DNA of 64,000 nucleotides from Lytechinus pictus (Eukaryota > Echinodermata > Echinoidea > Temnopleuroida > Toxopneustidae): positions 25,068,317 to 25,132,316 of the forward strand of contig NC_087261.1 in NCBI RefSeq assembly GCF_037042905.1. The letters run 5' to 3'. The first letter of the stretch is position 1. Each line of letters starts with the position of its first letter. A program made the translations under genes and the position numbers. Of this stretch, positions 26,530 to 38,200 are shown piece by piece. The notes under the pieces are model-generated. The model saw only the letters and a list, made by a program, of their open reading frames with translations, ran no database searches and had not been told where the DNA came from.

Positions 26530-27000
26530 AAGTAGTAGTAGTATTAGTAGTAGTAGTGGTGATGGTAGTAGTTGTAGTGAAGTAGTAGACATAATTTCAG
26601 AAGATATAATTGTAGTAGTAGTAGTTGTTGTAGTAGAAGTAATAGTAGTGAAGTAGCAGACATATATAAGTATAATGAAATAAAGTAGTAGTAGCAGTAG
26701 TAGAAGTAGTAGTAGTATTAGTAGTAGTAGTACTAGTAGCAGCAGCAGCAGCAGCATTAGTATTAGTAGTAGTGGTAGTAGTAGCAGTAGTAATAGTAGT
26801 AGTAGCAGCAGCAGCAGCAGCATTAGTAGTATTAGCAGTAGTAATAGTAGTAGTAGCAGCAGCAGTAGTAGTCGTAGCAGTAGTATTAGTATTTATAGTA
26901 GTAGTTTCAGGAGTAGCAGTTATAATAGTAGCGGTGGTGTTGATATTGTAGAATCAGTGGTAGCCTGTGTAGTAACAGTAGTAGCAACAGTAATAAAGTA
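26240..27000. repeat. Long imperfect (AGT)n microsatellite upstream of regucalcin
   Basis: About 760 bp of AGT/AGC triplets with interruptions, beginning about 440 bp upstream of the regucalcin start codon. It produces spurious frames of up to 232 residues (poly-Leu/Val/Ser). Confidence 0.92.
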
Positions 27001-28059
27001 GTACCTGTAGTACATTTGTAATCAATAGGAACAATCATAAAACTAAAAAAGATAAAATGTACTGTTTTATGTGTGAGGGTGCGCAGTTTGTACGTGATTG
27101 TGTACACACACACAACACACACATACCCACCCACCCACACACACGCATATATATATATACACACACACACACAGAATAAAACAAACACATATCAGTCCAT
27201 TCTATCGATTGAGGTATATGTTTTTTCATGATTTTTTATATTGCAAGTCCCATATACACACCAAATATGTGTATACTTGATTATTCCCTTCAGAAAGTTA
27301 AATACCATATTGTACGACTAAGTTACTCCCTGATGAAATTGAAACCATAAAAAACACACTATTGGGGTTAAGATACATGTTCCATTACCGTTTCGATCAA
27401 CTTCTGAGCTCCTTTTAATTGTCAATTTAGTACAAATAAACTATATACTCTTGACATGCCTTTTGTTATTTTTTTATTTGTACTTTTGTTTTCGTCATCT
27501 GTATATTTTGATTAATATTATTTCATTGCAAATTTGTCCACACTCGTAAAAATGAGATAGTGTTTTTCATCCTCAAGGAGCTCTTGTTACATGTATTCCA
27601 CCATATTGAGGCATTATTACGCCGCCAAGGTTACTCACTTTGTTAAATCACTCGTTATAACCAGCCAAGCAGCAAACCATTCACCTCCAAATAAACAAAA
27701 GACATACACAATTCAGGTGAGCATAAAAGTATAATGTATTTCAATAATAGCGAAGACGCCACATTAGGTACATTAGTCTTTATAATTGTTCCCGTTATTT
27801 CTTGCATTTCTATAGTACGATAATACACCAGACGGTGGACTGTACTTCATCAAAAGAAGGAGATGTAGAATGCGGTGCTGCTATAAACTGTAGCTTTGAC
27901 ATACTGTTCTCATCACAATTTTATTTTCCCCTCATCGATAGATCAAAGAATACATTACTTAAACTCAATTATTGAGGAGGGTAATTCAATCTAATGACTT
28001 TCCCCTTATCATCATACTGCAAATTACATGGATTTAAATTGAATCCAAGGTAAAACAAA

Positions 28060-28183
28060 GGTTAGCGATTAATCGCTAATTTGAAAGAGCAATTCTGATT
28101 GGTTCCTATTCAGTCCACTGAGCAAATTACGCATCTAAGGATGATCTTGATAGGCTATTTCATTTAGCGATTAATCGCTAACC
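28060..28183. mobile_element. MITE with GGTTAGCGATTAATCGCTAA ends
   Basis: GGTTAGCGATTAATCGCTAA at the left and TTAGCGATTAATCGCTAACC at the right, about 124 bp in all. The ends are themselves palindromic. Confidence 0.55.
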
Positions 28184-29439
28184 TCTGTGTTGCGAGGTCC
28201 AGATCGGATATGAATAGTGAACTTACGAAATCTGACTTAGATTTTAAATGCCACAGACTTATTTTTTAATCCGAAGGGATTTATTTATGTTTCCAAATCT
28301 CATCTACATTCAGCACTCCATTGAATGCTCCATATTGAAAGCAGGTTTAAATTCAAGGTAGAGTGTAAAACAAGAAATTAAGTCTGATTTTGTTACATAT
28401 ATATATTATACATAGATAACATAGCTCTTCTCGAAAACAAAGCCTTTTCATTTTCCCAGTCTGTATATACATTTGACAATTTTGATTATAAAAATAAATG
28501 TATGAAAAAAATTATCAAAAAGTAGGATGGAAATTTCTGAATAACATGCGTTAGTATTAAAGCAATGTGATAACGATGATATTCGTAGTACCGATATATA
28601 CCTGAATTACATAGTCACCCGTTCACCAAAGTCAAAATAAGTGTTTTAATATCACACTATACACGTTATATAAAGCAGGTAAGAACGCAATTAAGTTTAA
28701 TATAAATTGGAAACGTTATTTATACATCATTTGCATTTCATATGTGTTTCGGTTATCTTTTATGGTTATACATGTATATAAATCTACTGCATAATCAGAG
28801 TATTGATCCGGTACAATTAGCTTTATTTGGAATATAAACATCTTGAATTCAGTGAGTTCAATATATACACCGTTCAGCACATTTCGTCTTTCTGCGAGCT
28901 CACATAAGATATATAATACAGTTTCCAGGTATTCTGCAGTATGTCTGCATTATATAAAACCGGTTACTTGTGAGAGTGGATTTGTATTGGCTTGATTATT
29001 TGTAAAAGATCTAGACAGGTGAGCCCCCATACGTCGACCATTTTTTGTATTTTGCTACAATTTTGGTTGTTATGCTTCGTCAAAATACACTAGACGATCA
29101 ATAATTGTAATTGCCATGAAGATGAAATTATCCTCATGTTGGTCCAAAACGAAGACGAGTTTATCTTTCCTTGACTATTTTATCTAAGATTTAAGATGAA
29201 TTCTTCTCCCTATAGAATGTATGCAATGGTGTTTGTATTTATTTGTATTCATTTGTACATATTTTGCAATACGACAAATGTACATCTCTACAACTTGTTT
29301 CCCCCTATTGGCGGAGCAAAATAAATGAAAAAAAAGGGGAAAGAAAGAAAAGAAAGAAAAAGAAGGGGAAAGAAAGGAGGAAAAAGAAGAGGAAATCTAA
29401 GAGGAGGAAGGCGAGTGAATAAAATAAGGTCAGGGGAAC

Positions 29440-31290
29440 TTGAAAAACATTTTTTTTTTATATTTCATCTCACTATATTTTGAAATTTTCGCTCGCGCTT
29501 CGCACTCGCATTGTCTGTTCGATGAGACACATGATACTTGCTCGAAAGGTTTACATATAGCTTAAAATATCAAGTTTTGGAGTCAATATACAAAACATAT
29601 TTTAGCTCGGACATCGAGCTTTCATTATTTTGTTTGATTTACCAACTGATTTTTTAAAGTGCTCTGTAAAATGTATGTTTTAAGGTGTAAATATCAACAT
29701 TTTGCAGCTTGCGCTGTGCGCTCGCATTATTTAATTTGCCAAATAGGCCTACCTATTGTCTTTGTGTATTCCATAAGATTCTCAAAATATCCCTTTTCAT
29801 GTGTTTGATTGAAAAAATGAAGGCCTATGAGCTAACGCTGTGCGCTTGCATTAAGATTGGTGAGTTATGAATACATATATATCAATTCTATAACAAATTA
29901 AAATCCCGCATTTATGACAGTTTATAGAAAAAAAATGGGCTTGCGATTTGCGCCCGCATTATTTGTTTAAAATATATCAACCCATGAATCCTATTCAGGA
30001 TTACAAATAGCTTAAAATATCCAGTTTTCAGGCCTCATTGTCAACAAATTTCACGCACTCATTAGGCTTATTAGATGAATGAATATGATAATAATTTTTT
30101 TAGGAATTCATAACTAAATTGTCCACTTTTCAGTAAGGGATATCGACAGTTTCATATCGCGCTTAGGATGAGGAATAGGAAGATATTCATCATTTTCATA
30201 TGATGACAAAGTGTCTTTAGGCCTAGAATGTCCCGATCCTAGGTCAAAATGATAATAAAATACCAGCTCGCGCTTCGCGCTCGCATCAGTTGTTGAGTGC
30301 TATCCACATCCACCTCCCAATTTCCCTACACAGTCCTTTAAATAGTGCTTAAATTGACCCTTTTCATATGGAATATCAAATATTTTCAGCTCGCGCTACG
30401 CGCTCACATTATTGGGTTTCATGTTAAAAAATGAAATGTATTCAGATTCTGTCTAACTCTTAAACACGCGCACGCATGTTTATTAAAAGACACAACTTGA
30501 TCTTTATTCATGTGTGCTAAAATTATCAAGTTTCAGATCAGAATATGAAAAATTTTCTGCTCGCGCTTTGCGCTCGCATTATTAATGTAGGAAGATAATA
30601 AATTATACCAATCCTTTTTCATGATTTACAAAACGTGAAGTGTGCCGTTTATAGGTTTGAGATCTATTTTTTTCCTCTCGCGCTTCGTGCTCGCATCAAT
30701 TGTTTGGTTATAACCTTTACCGTTCATGATTACAAAAAGTGCAAAGAACGTCATTTTTTTGGTCGGAATGTCAAAAAAATTCAGATCGCACTTCGCGCTC
30801 GCATTATTTATTCGATCAAAATATGTATCGTCTTAATGGCTAACTGCAAAATGTCCTTAACAGGTCCCTGTTCGACAAGGCCAGGACGCATATATAAATA
30901 ATTTCTACTCGCGCTTCGGGCTCGCAGTAATTATCTAGTTACACACGCATCTTCTTCAGGTTCACAAACATTGCCCAGGATGTTTGATTTTCAGGACAAA
31001 ATACATGAAATTTCAAAAAAAAAATTTAGCTCGCACTTCGCGCTCACACTATTTAAATAAGGCTTATGAGATTATTACACATTTATGTTGTTTATAAGAA
31101 TGAAGCTAAGAAATGACTGTAAGGACATGGGCTTTCGCCCCCCCCCCCCCCAAAAAAAAAGGGTGAAATATTATTTTCCAACTATTATGTCAAAATCTAT
31201 CACGAACTTGGATTTCTGTTATAAAAATGTCGAAATTTTTGCTCGCTCGCTTCGCCTTCTCGCAACTTCTTATTGACTTTACGCGATACG
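29440..31290. repeat. Degenerate ~120-bp satellite with GCTCGCGCTTCGCGCTCGC core
   Basis: Twelve copies of a palindromic core (consensus GCTCGCGCTTCGCGCTCGCA) start near 29491, 29707, 29830, 29939, 30266, 30389, 30559, 30676, 30784, 30907, 31029 and 31241. Typical spacing is 108-123 bp, with larger gaps that suggest lost cores. AT-rich sequence separates the cores. Confidence 0.85.
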
Positions 31291-31389
31291 CCATATCAAG
31301 CCCCCTAAAAATTGTTTGCTCATTGCGCCACTGGGACAACCCCTTAAAAGAAAGAAACAAAAATCAACTTTGAGCGGCCTATCGGTAAA

Positions 31390-31448
31390 ATATGGTTGAA
31401 AATTTTTTTCGCCCCCCCCCCCATTGGCGGAAGCTGGATCCGCCCCTG
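31390..31448. mobile_element. hAT-like transposon end abutting the receptor stop codon
   Basis: On the minus strand CAGGGGCGGATCCAGCTTCC starts 3 nt after the stop codon of the receptor gene. This resembles the CAGGGGCGG ends of hAT-type elements. The other end was not located. Confidence 0.45.
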
Positions 31449-31451
31449 CTC

Positions 31452-32208
31452 TTACATAGTATAAAGTTCATTTTCAACCATTCCCATTTCACCATATTGA
31501 TCACCAAAACACAAGTCATTAGCTTTAGCGTAAAGATCGTGATCACCATCGTATCCATCCGGCTTTCCTCGGGATTTATCGGGCATCGCGTACAAACTGC
31601 CGACATCTTCCGAAGTATCGTGCGAAGGGTTGTTCCGGTTTCCACTCTTATCTGGCATGGCATACAGACTGTCCATATCTTCCGAGGCGCCGTTTCGTTC
31701 ACGATTTTTATCGGGCGCGGCGTAAACGACGCTCATTCTGTCGGTCTTCTTCGTCGAGGCGGTTGGCTGCTGAGGATTTTCAAAAGAAGAATAGGGTGCA
31801 ATTCCGAGATTAATTTCGTCGTAGCCGCCCTGCGATCCGTTTCCGTTCTTGTCAGGCATGGCGTAAAGGACGCTTAATCGGTCATTGCTGTTCTGCGAGA
31901 CGGCAGTGGTCCCAAGTGAAGGATTTGGCGTCGGTTCATCGCCTGGGGTTTCATCCATCGTCCCCTCATATATATTTGATGATTTCCTAGGATTTAGATT
32001 TACAAGGAGAACGTTATTGTTTCCTCTAGAAGAATTCGCGCTACTCTGTGCTCGTGCCCCAGGTTGGAAGCTTCTGGCGGACGGTGCCTCTGCAATTGCA
32101 CCGTTGGGGATACCGACGTCATTTATCTCATCGTATGCTGGAGGTCTGCTGACTGGAGTCAACGTCGCTCTTTGTGAAGAAGCGATACCCTTTCTCTCCT
32201 GTCGTGAC
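31452..32208 (-). CDS. Receptor A exon 9: cytoplasmic tail with YAMP/YDEI motifs
   Basis: Acceptor AATTACAG, 251 codons and TAA at 31452-31454. The tail is rich in Asn, Ser, Asp and Gly with repeated blocks (SLYAMPDKSGNRNN-like), PPAYDEI near its start and ELYTM at the end. The repeats suggest internal duplication of a phosphotyrosine docking unit. Confidence 0.88.
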
Positions 32209-35200
32209 CTGTAATTGAAATTTGGATACAATAAGGAAGAAAAAAGATTGATGTGTAGGATACCCGCTGCCGTATGAAAGGTATAGAAATATAATATATT
32301 TCTATACCTTTCATAGCGGGTATCATACTTATTTTTTGACGTGAATCTAAGCGTCATTTTTTATGTCCGCTCAGGATCTCAACTTTTAACGAGGATGGAG
32401 ATTATCCGGTTGCTTAGTTTTCCATTGATGTACCAGTGTTTAGGAAAGACAAAAACATGACAGCAACTTCGAACATTATCACTTTAAATGTGTTTTTATA
32501 ACATAAACATCGTCACAATTGTAGTCAACAATCACGTTAAAAACATTGTACGTTTGTGGAATTATCTTACTATTTCACAGTTTCTTTGCTACCGTTCTAT
32601 TTTTTTTAATACGGTTGCTACGAACCTTCTTGTGAAACAAACGATAGCGACGATGACTATGATAATGATCACAACAGCAGCTACACCTCCAGCAATCCCT
32701 GCATATAAGCCTGTGTGAATCAAGATTACCAATTAGACCACGAAATTATTCGTTTAAAATTATCATATAACTATACACAACAAGAAAAAGTAAGTCCCCC
32801 CTTAAACAAACATCCATACCTTCCGAACCACTGGGAGTTTTTAATATATCTTTACATGAGCGTGTAGGTAATTTTATAAGGTGCCCAAATGTTACGGACA
32901 TATTTTATGTCATGCTTCAGTGATCACTTTTTAGAAGTCACAAGCAAAATATCATTACTTTGATTCCAGTTTATTGGAACGAAATCCACATTCTCATCAT
33001 GAAAAATAGTCAGAAGGCTTGTAAAAGGTACTTTCGAAAAGACGATACAACTCTTTTGCTAAATTTCACGGTTGAATAAACACAGTCAAAATTTGATATT
33101 ATTTGAATTTTTACACATTTCGATCGATGAAAATGATCGAATGTGATGACAATTATTTTCGGGAAGAGTATCTTTAACAATATTCATTATTTCACGGATC
33201 AATGAACATTTAATGAAAACAAAAAATACGATTTTCAGATATCATTGGCAAATAATGTTTCAATTTGGTAACTGAAATTATCTTTTCTCAAACTTTTTCG
33301 TCATGTTCATGACCAATTAACATGATTCAATAATTCAAAGGCGTTTGATTAAACATTCACGCTTGAATGAACATGTGTAATATGATTAGCTCTTTATTGG
33401 AAAAAAAAATGCAATTGCTAACTAGTGATATGACAGATATCTGTCACAAAACTTCTAGCATGGTACATTAAACATCGGAATTTTATTTAAAATTCCGATG
33501 TTTAATGTTTCAGTGAGCACACAATATTCGAAAATTATGAAAATAAGAAAGTTCAAGGCCTTGGCCCCACTCTGTACCGTATCAAATGGTTATTTGAGTG
33601 TGCGAGCCCTTTGGATGGTGTCACTCTGAAGCCATGTGCGAAGTTTCATTAGAAAATTATTGGCAGAAGTAACAAAAATCGTCTATGAAACAAACCCGTA
33701 TTTCACTTTTGTTAAAATTTTGACTTCCTCTCACATATAAGTAACCCCTTGTTTAATATGGTGGAACTTTTCTTCAAAGCTGTCTTTAGCAGTATCATTT
33801 GGCAGTAATGTTTATCAACCTATGGGCAGAATTCTATGCAAAAAGGAAATCGATTTATTTATTTATGGATGAGTGAGCACGCCTCAAAGGGGGGAACAGG
33901 GACATTTTCAATGTCACAGACTCATTTTGAAGGGTTATAAAATGAACAATGGGGGCAAATTCTGTTTCAAATGTAACTTAATTGGTTTTGTTTTTATCAT
34001 CCATTATTTTAATCACCCACAATTTTCGAACTTTTTTTTCATGGTTGTGCGAGCACTCGAAAACTTAGGAATTAATATTATTTTTCTCAGGATCAGTTGA
34101 ATTTATGGACAAATCAGTGGTGGATCCAGAATTTGAAAGTGGGCAGGTGCCAAGAAATTGGGGGAGGGGAGCCACTGACATATTCCAATTTAAAAATGTT
34201 TTAACAAGTTACAGAGGATACTACCATAAACCCCTATGAGATGATTCGTCACAAAGAAATGTGCTCACTCAACCATGAACATACTGTACGTTATCAAATT
34301 TTGTGTGGAGTGGATAAATGATGGAAAATAAAGCAATGTTTTAACACCACAATATTCACCAAAAACAACCTTTGCCCAACATTTTATTTACAAAATCTGA
34401 AAAACGACTCTTGAGACTTTCAAAAATTTTCATTTTTAATTTAATCTTTGATTACTCATGCATTACCCAACCGATCAATCCTTTCCCCCCCCCCCCCCCA
34501 GGAGTTGCTTACTGGGTGTAAAAAACCACCTACGAAATATGATATCTCAAAATTATTCCGTTCAAAAGTTACAGCATTTTGATTTAGGGTGGACTTACTT
34601 TTTTGTTGTGTATATTTTTAATGCAAAAGTGATAAAGTTGCATGACTCTGTGGTATAAACGGGGCATATATTTTTGTGTTTTTTTATTCAGTTGGATTGA
34701 CCTGCGACATGTAATCTTTCGCTCTTTTTGCAGTAATGTTGTCATGGTGGTTGCTGTGGGGTTTTCTACATTTTTTTCCATTCATTTCATTTATTCATAT
34801 CTGTTTCACAATGTTGTACATAGGGGAAGTCACTGATTATGCTATTAACAACTTCTTGTTTTACCGGATGCTTGTTGCACTTGCATTGGAATATAGTGCG
34901 CCCCGACGATGAATGATAACATCATTTGATCACTGTTAATTTAATTCACATTAGCTACCTTGATCGACAATATTACAATATATCAAAATTAATTGCATTT
35001 AAGTATTTTCATCATTATTGTTATACTTTATTTTTGTTAATATTGCCTCTTTGTTACAATAACTTTGATATATTTTAATAAGTTGTAAATATTGTAATTT
35101 ACCTTGATTATGATTTTATGATTTAACAAAACATACAAATATAAGAAATAATTGGGTGTACAAATTTGCTTAGCAAAGTCGGTGCTTAAAAAATTGAGTA

Positions 35201-38200
35201 ATTTCTTGCTCAATGTTGCGTCAAAACATGAAATTTCGCAAAGATGCACTTTCACTTCCCATTGTGTCAAATGATCACTTACTCTTCGAATGAAATATAT
35301 CACGATGATTGGTCAAATTTGACCTAATGTTGGGGTAAAGTCGGTGTTTTTTCTCAACATCCATGGTGTCATTGATTTTCGTTGCACCTTAATGTTTCTG
35401 TATATTTTATTCATAATGTTGAGTAAACTGTCGTTGAGTCGTTGGGTAAACTGGACCTAAGCAGCACAAGTGCAAGTCAGCGCGATATCGCGAACCAAAA
35501 CCCACGACGAATCTAATGCCATGATAGCCTCTTGTCGAGGCCCTGGCGGCTGCTTCCCGAGCGAAGCGAGGGATTTCCTAATTCGCGAAGCGAATTGGGC
35601 CTGGCGATAGCCAGGGCCTCTTGACATCTGAGCTGAATTATATATTCATAAGGAACGTCTTCCTAATGAATATACACGAGTCATGATATTACCGGTCACC
35701 TAGTAAACAAATGAAATGTCAAAGCTGTTTCGTCCGGGGTTCGGAATACTATAGTAGTCCACTATTCTACAGGGGATTAATTTAATTGCGGCACACTAAA
35801 GGGGATATAACCAGCAAAATGCTACAAGTGGTACTACTGCTGCTACTACTAGTACTGGCCGTAACAGACCCCACATACATTCGTAATTCCGAAGCTTCGT
35901 TATTCCGAAGGTTCGGATATTCCGAAGGTTCGTTATTCCGAAGGTTCGGATATTCCGAGGGTTCGTTATTCCGAAGGATCTTATTTCCGGAGGTTCGAAA
36001 TACCGAAGGTTCGTTAGTCCTAAAACAAAATGAGGTTCGTAATTCCGAAGGTTCGTTAGTCCGAAAACGAAATGAGGTTCGTATAATTCCGAAGGTTCGT
36101 TAGTCCGAAAACGAAGTGAGGTTCGTAATTCCGAAGGTTCGTTAATCCAAAAACGAAATGAGGTTCGTAATTCCGAAGGTTCGTTAGTCCGAAAACGAAA
36201 TGAAAAACGAACCTTATTTCGTTTTCGGACTAACGAACCTTCGGAACAACGAACCTTATTTCGTTTTCGGATTAACGAACCTTCGGAACAACGAACCTTA
36301 TTTCGTTTTCGGATTAATGAACCTTCGGAACATCGAACTTTATTTCGTTTTCGGATTATCGAACCTTCGGAATAACGAACCTTCGCAATAACGCCACAAA
36401 TGTTCGGATTAACGAACCCTTTTACGTTTTCGGATTAACGAACTTCGAGGTATAGGCAATTTACGTGTCTCGGAATTACGAACCTTCGGAATAAAGAACC
36501 TTCGGAATTACGAAGTGTAACCAACAGACCCATCACCGCCCCGAAACTTCCTGGGAGATACTGGTCAGCCGCTGGTCAGACTCGAGTCAAGGGAGGGCTC
36601 CACTCCAGCATTCCCTCACTGCACAGCGGAGATCGATAATCGACGCATAGTGGAATCGCATGAAATATTACATTTTTTCCATATCCTGTGGGTAGATTTA
36701 CAAAAACATCTCGTCCTTTCAGTGCAGATTTAATTTCATTGACTTGAAAATCCTTAAATCGGTCTATATTCAGCATTTTAGAGGCATATTCAATGCTCTT
36801 TGATATTTCGTCGTCACTCTTCGCCAAGAATCCACGGGTCGCCATTCAAGATGAGCTCATGAATATTCAATATGACGTCATAGCGGCCTGCGCTCTCATT
36901 TGATGATTTTCACCGACCAGTTCTTGGTCGGAATATGGGTAAAAACAATAAAATACAAAAGAAAGTCGGTGAAATTCGGCTCAGATGTCAAGAGGCCCTG
37001 TCTCGCGGCGATCTGCTTCGCTCTCTCCCTTGCTTAGCCATGGTCGCTCGGAAAGCAGCCGACAGGGCCTCGACAAGAGGCTAATGTCATGATGGACACC
37101 TGACATATCGGAATCCTTCCTCGGACATGTCGGAAGTGGGGCATGCCTCCCGAAGTTGTTGATGCATTTTAATGTATGATTGTTTATTTAAATGTCATTT
37201 TGTTTAGGCATGTTAGATTGAATTCGATCTCGTGGATGGAAATGTGTAGAGTGTTGTGAGTACTGGTATATCGGATTTTGCCATTTCGATCACTGGGCCG
37301 CTGATCACGCAAGACCGCTGCTTAAGATCTGGTAGTGAACCAAGCCGTGTGATTTTCACCGGCAATTTTCAAACTTATCTGCTCATGTCGAAATGTCTGT
37401 TTCATATCTAGATCTAGGAATGGGGTTAAATTTGACTCTAATTTGTTTGCATCGTATTAATAGTACGATCCTGGGGCCCCGGGGGCACAGTGCCCCCCCC
37501 TCACTTTTTGAAGCACTAAAAAAGTGTTCTTTTTACGATTAAAGAAAAATGCCCCTGTGCCCCTTCCATCGGAAGAGGACCCGTTTTAGGTGTTACCAAG
37601 TGCCATTTCCCGTACAAGTGCCATTTTTCCCAGGAAAATGCCCCTCACTGGCGTGTTTTGTCCCCTTTTCACCTGAGAAGGACCCGTTTCATGTTAGCAA
37701 GTGCCCTTTTGCCAAGCTATCGGTGTTCGTGAAATTCTGAAAACTCACATAATTGTACTGCATATTTTCACAAAATCCACCGAAGGAATGCACAAAATCC
37801 ATCAATTACACTTAACAAAATGCAAAAGCACCTCTATGATAAGCTCGGTCGCTTCGCCCCCTCGCTTTCGATTTTTTTCAAAAAAGTTTACTCCCCCTGC
37901 TGCCCCCAGCCAAAAAAAATTTGCATACGGCCATTTTTAAGAAAGTGCCTTTTTTCCCATGTGCCCCCCCCCCCCACACTTTCAACTTTGCTCCGCCGCC
38001 CCTGATTAGTGTTACTATTACTATCTGTTGTAAATTATGATTCGTGTTTTTATCCTAAAATAAATTAGAAAAAGAAATAGAAAAATAATTAAAGAGTATT
38101 GTAAACTTAGGGTTTATGGTATACAACATTTTCAGGTGTTCTTTATATTACCTGTGCTATTTCCAACCGTAGGAAGATTAGATGTCCCTTGAGGTTCCAG

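Larger units (their letters stand above)
25799..31451. other. Intergenic region between regucalcin and the SRCR-WSC receptor
   Basis: Contains the presumed regucalcin promoter, the long (AGT)n tract, a CA/TA microsatellite at 27100-27178, a MITE at 28060-28183, the ~120-bp satellite 29440-31290 and a hAT-like end at 31448. No supported exon; the long poly-Leu and poly-Val frames are microsatellite artefacts. Confidence 0.55.
35526..37082. mobile_element. TIR element carrying a captured RecQ-like helicase fragment
   Basis: About 113-bp terminal inverted repeats (35526-35638 and ~36970-37082) begin AGCCTCTTGTCGAGGCCCTG. The flanks show an 11-bp direct repeat, AATGCCATGAT / AATGTCATGAT, as a probable target duplication. 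Long TIRs and a long duplication recall Mutator-like elements. Inside are a helicase-like ORF and a nested palindromic array. Confidence 0.65.
32711..38151. other. Receptor A intron 7
   Basis: 5.4 kb without a supported exon. Holds palindromes near 33430 and 33471-33504, unresolved old repeats at 33530-34700, a RecQ-capturing TIR element (35526-37082) and a C-rich element at 37468-38010. Confidence 0.5.

Noticed and set aside
26125-26823. 232-codon poly-Leu frame on the minus strand and 113-codon poly-Val frame on the plus strand
   Set aside because: Produced entirely by the (AGT)n microsatellite; no splice sites or family resemblance.
31392-32214. Plus-strand frames of 161 and 109 codons opposite the receptor A tail
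   Set aside because: Antisense shadows of the long tail exon, which has splice-phase support and repeated motifs.
35786-36103. Plus-strand frame starting with a Leu-rich, signal-peptide-like stretch followed by SEGSLFRRFGY repeats
   Set aside because: The repeats are the palindromic nucleotide array read in one frame; the Leu run comes from a short CTG/CTA tract.
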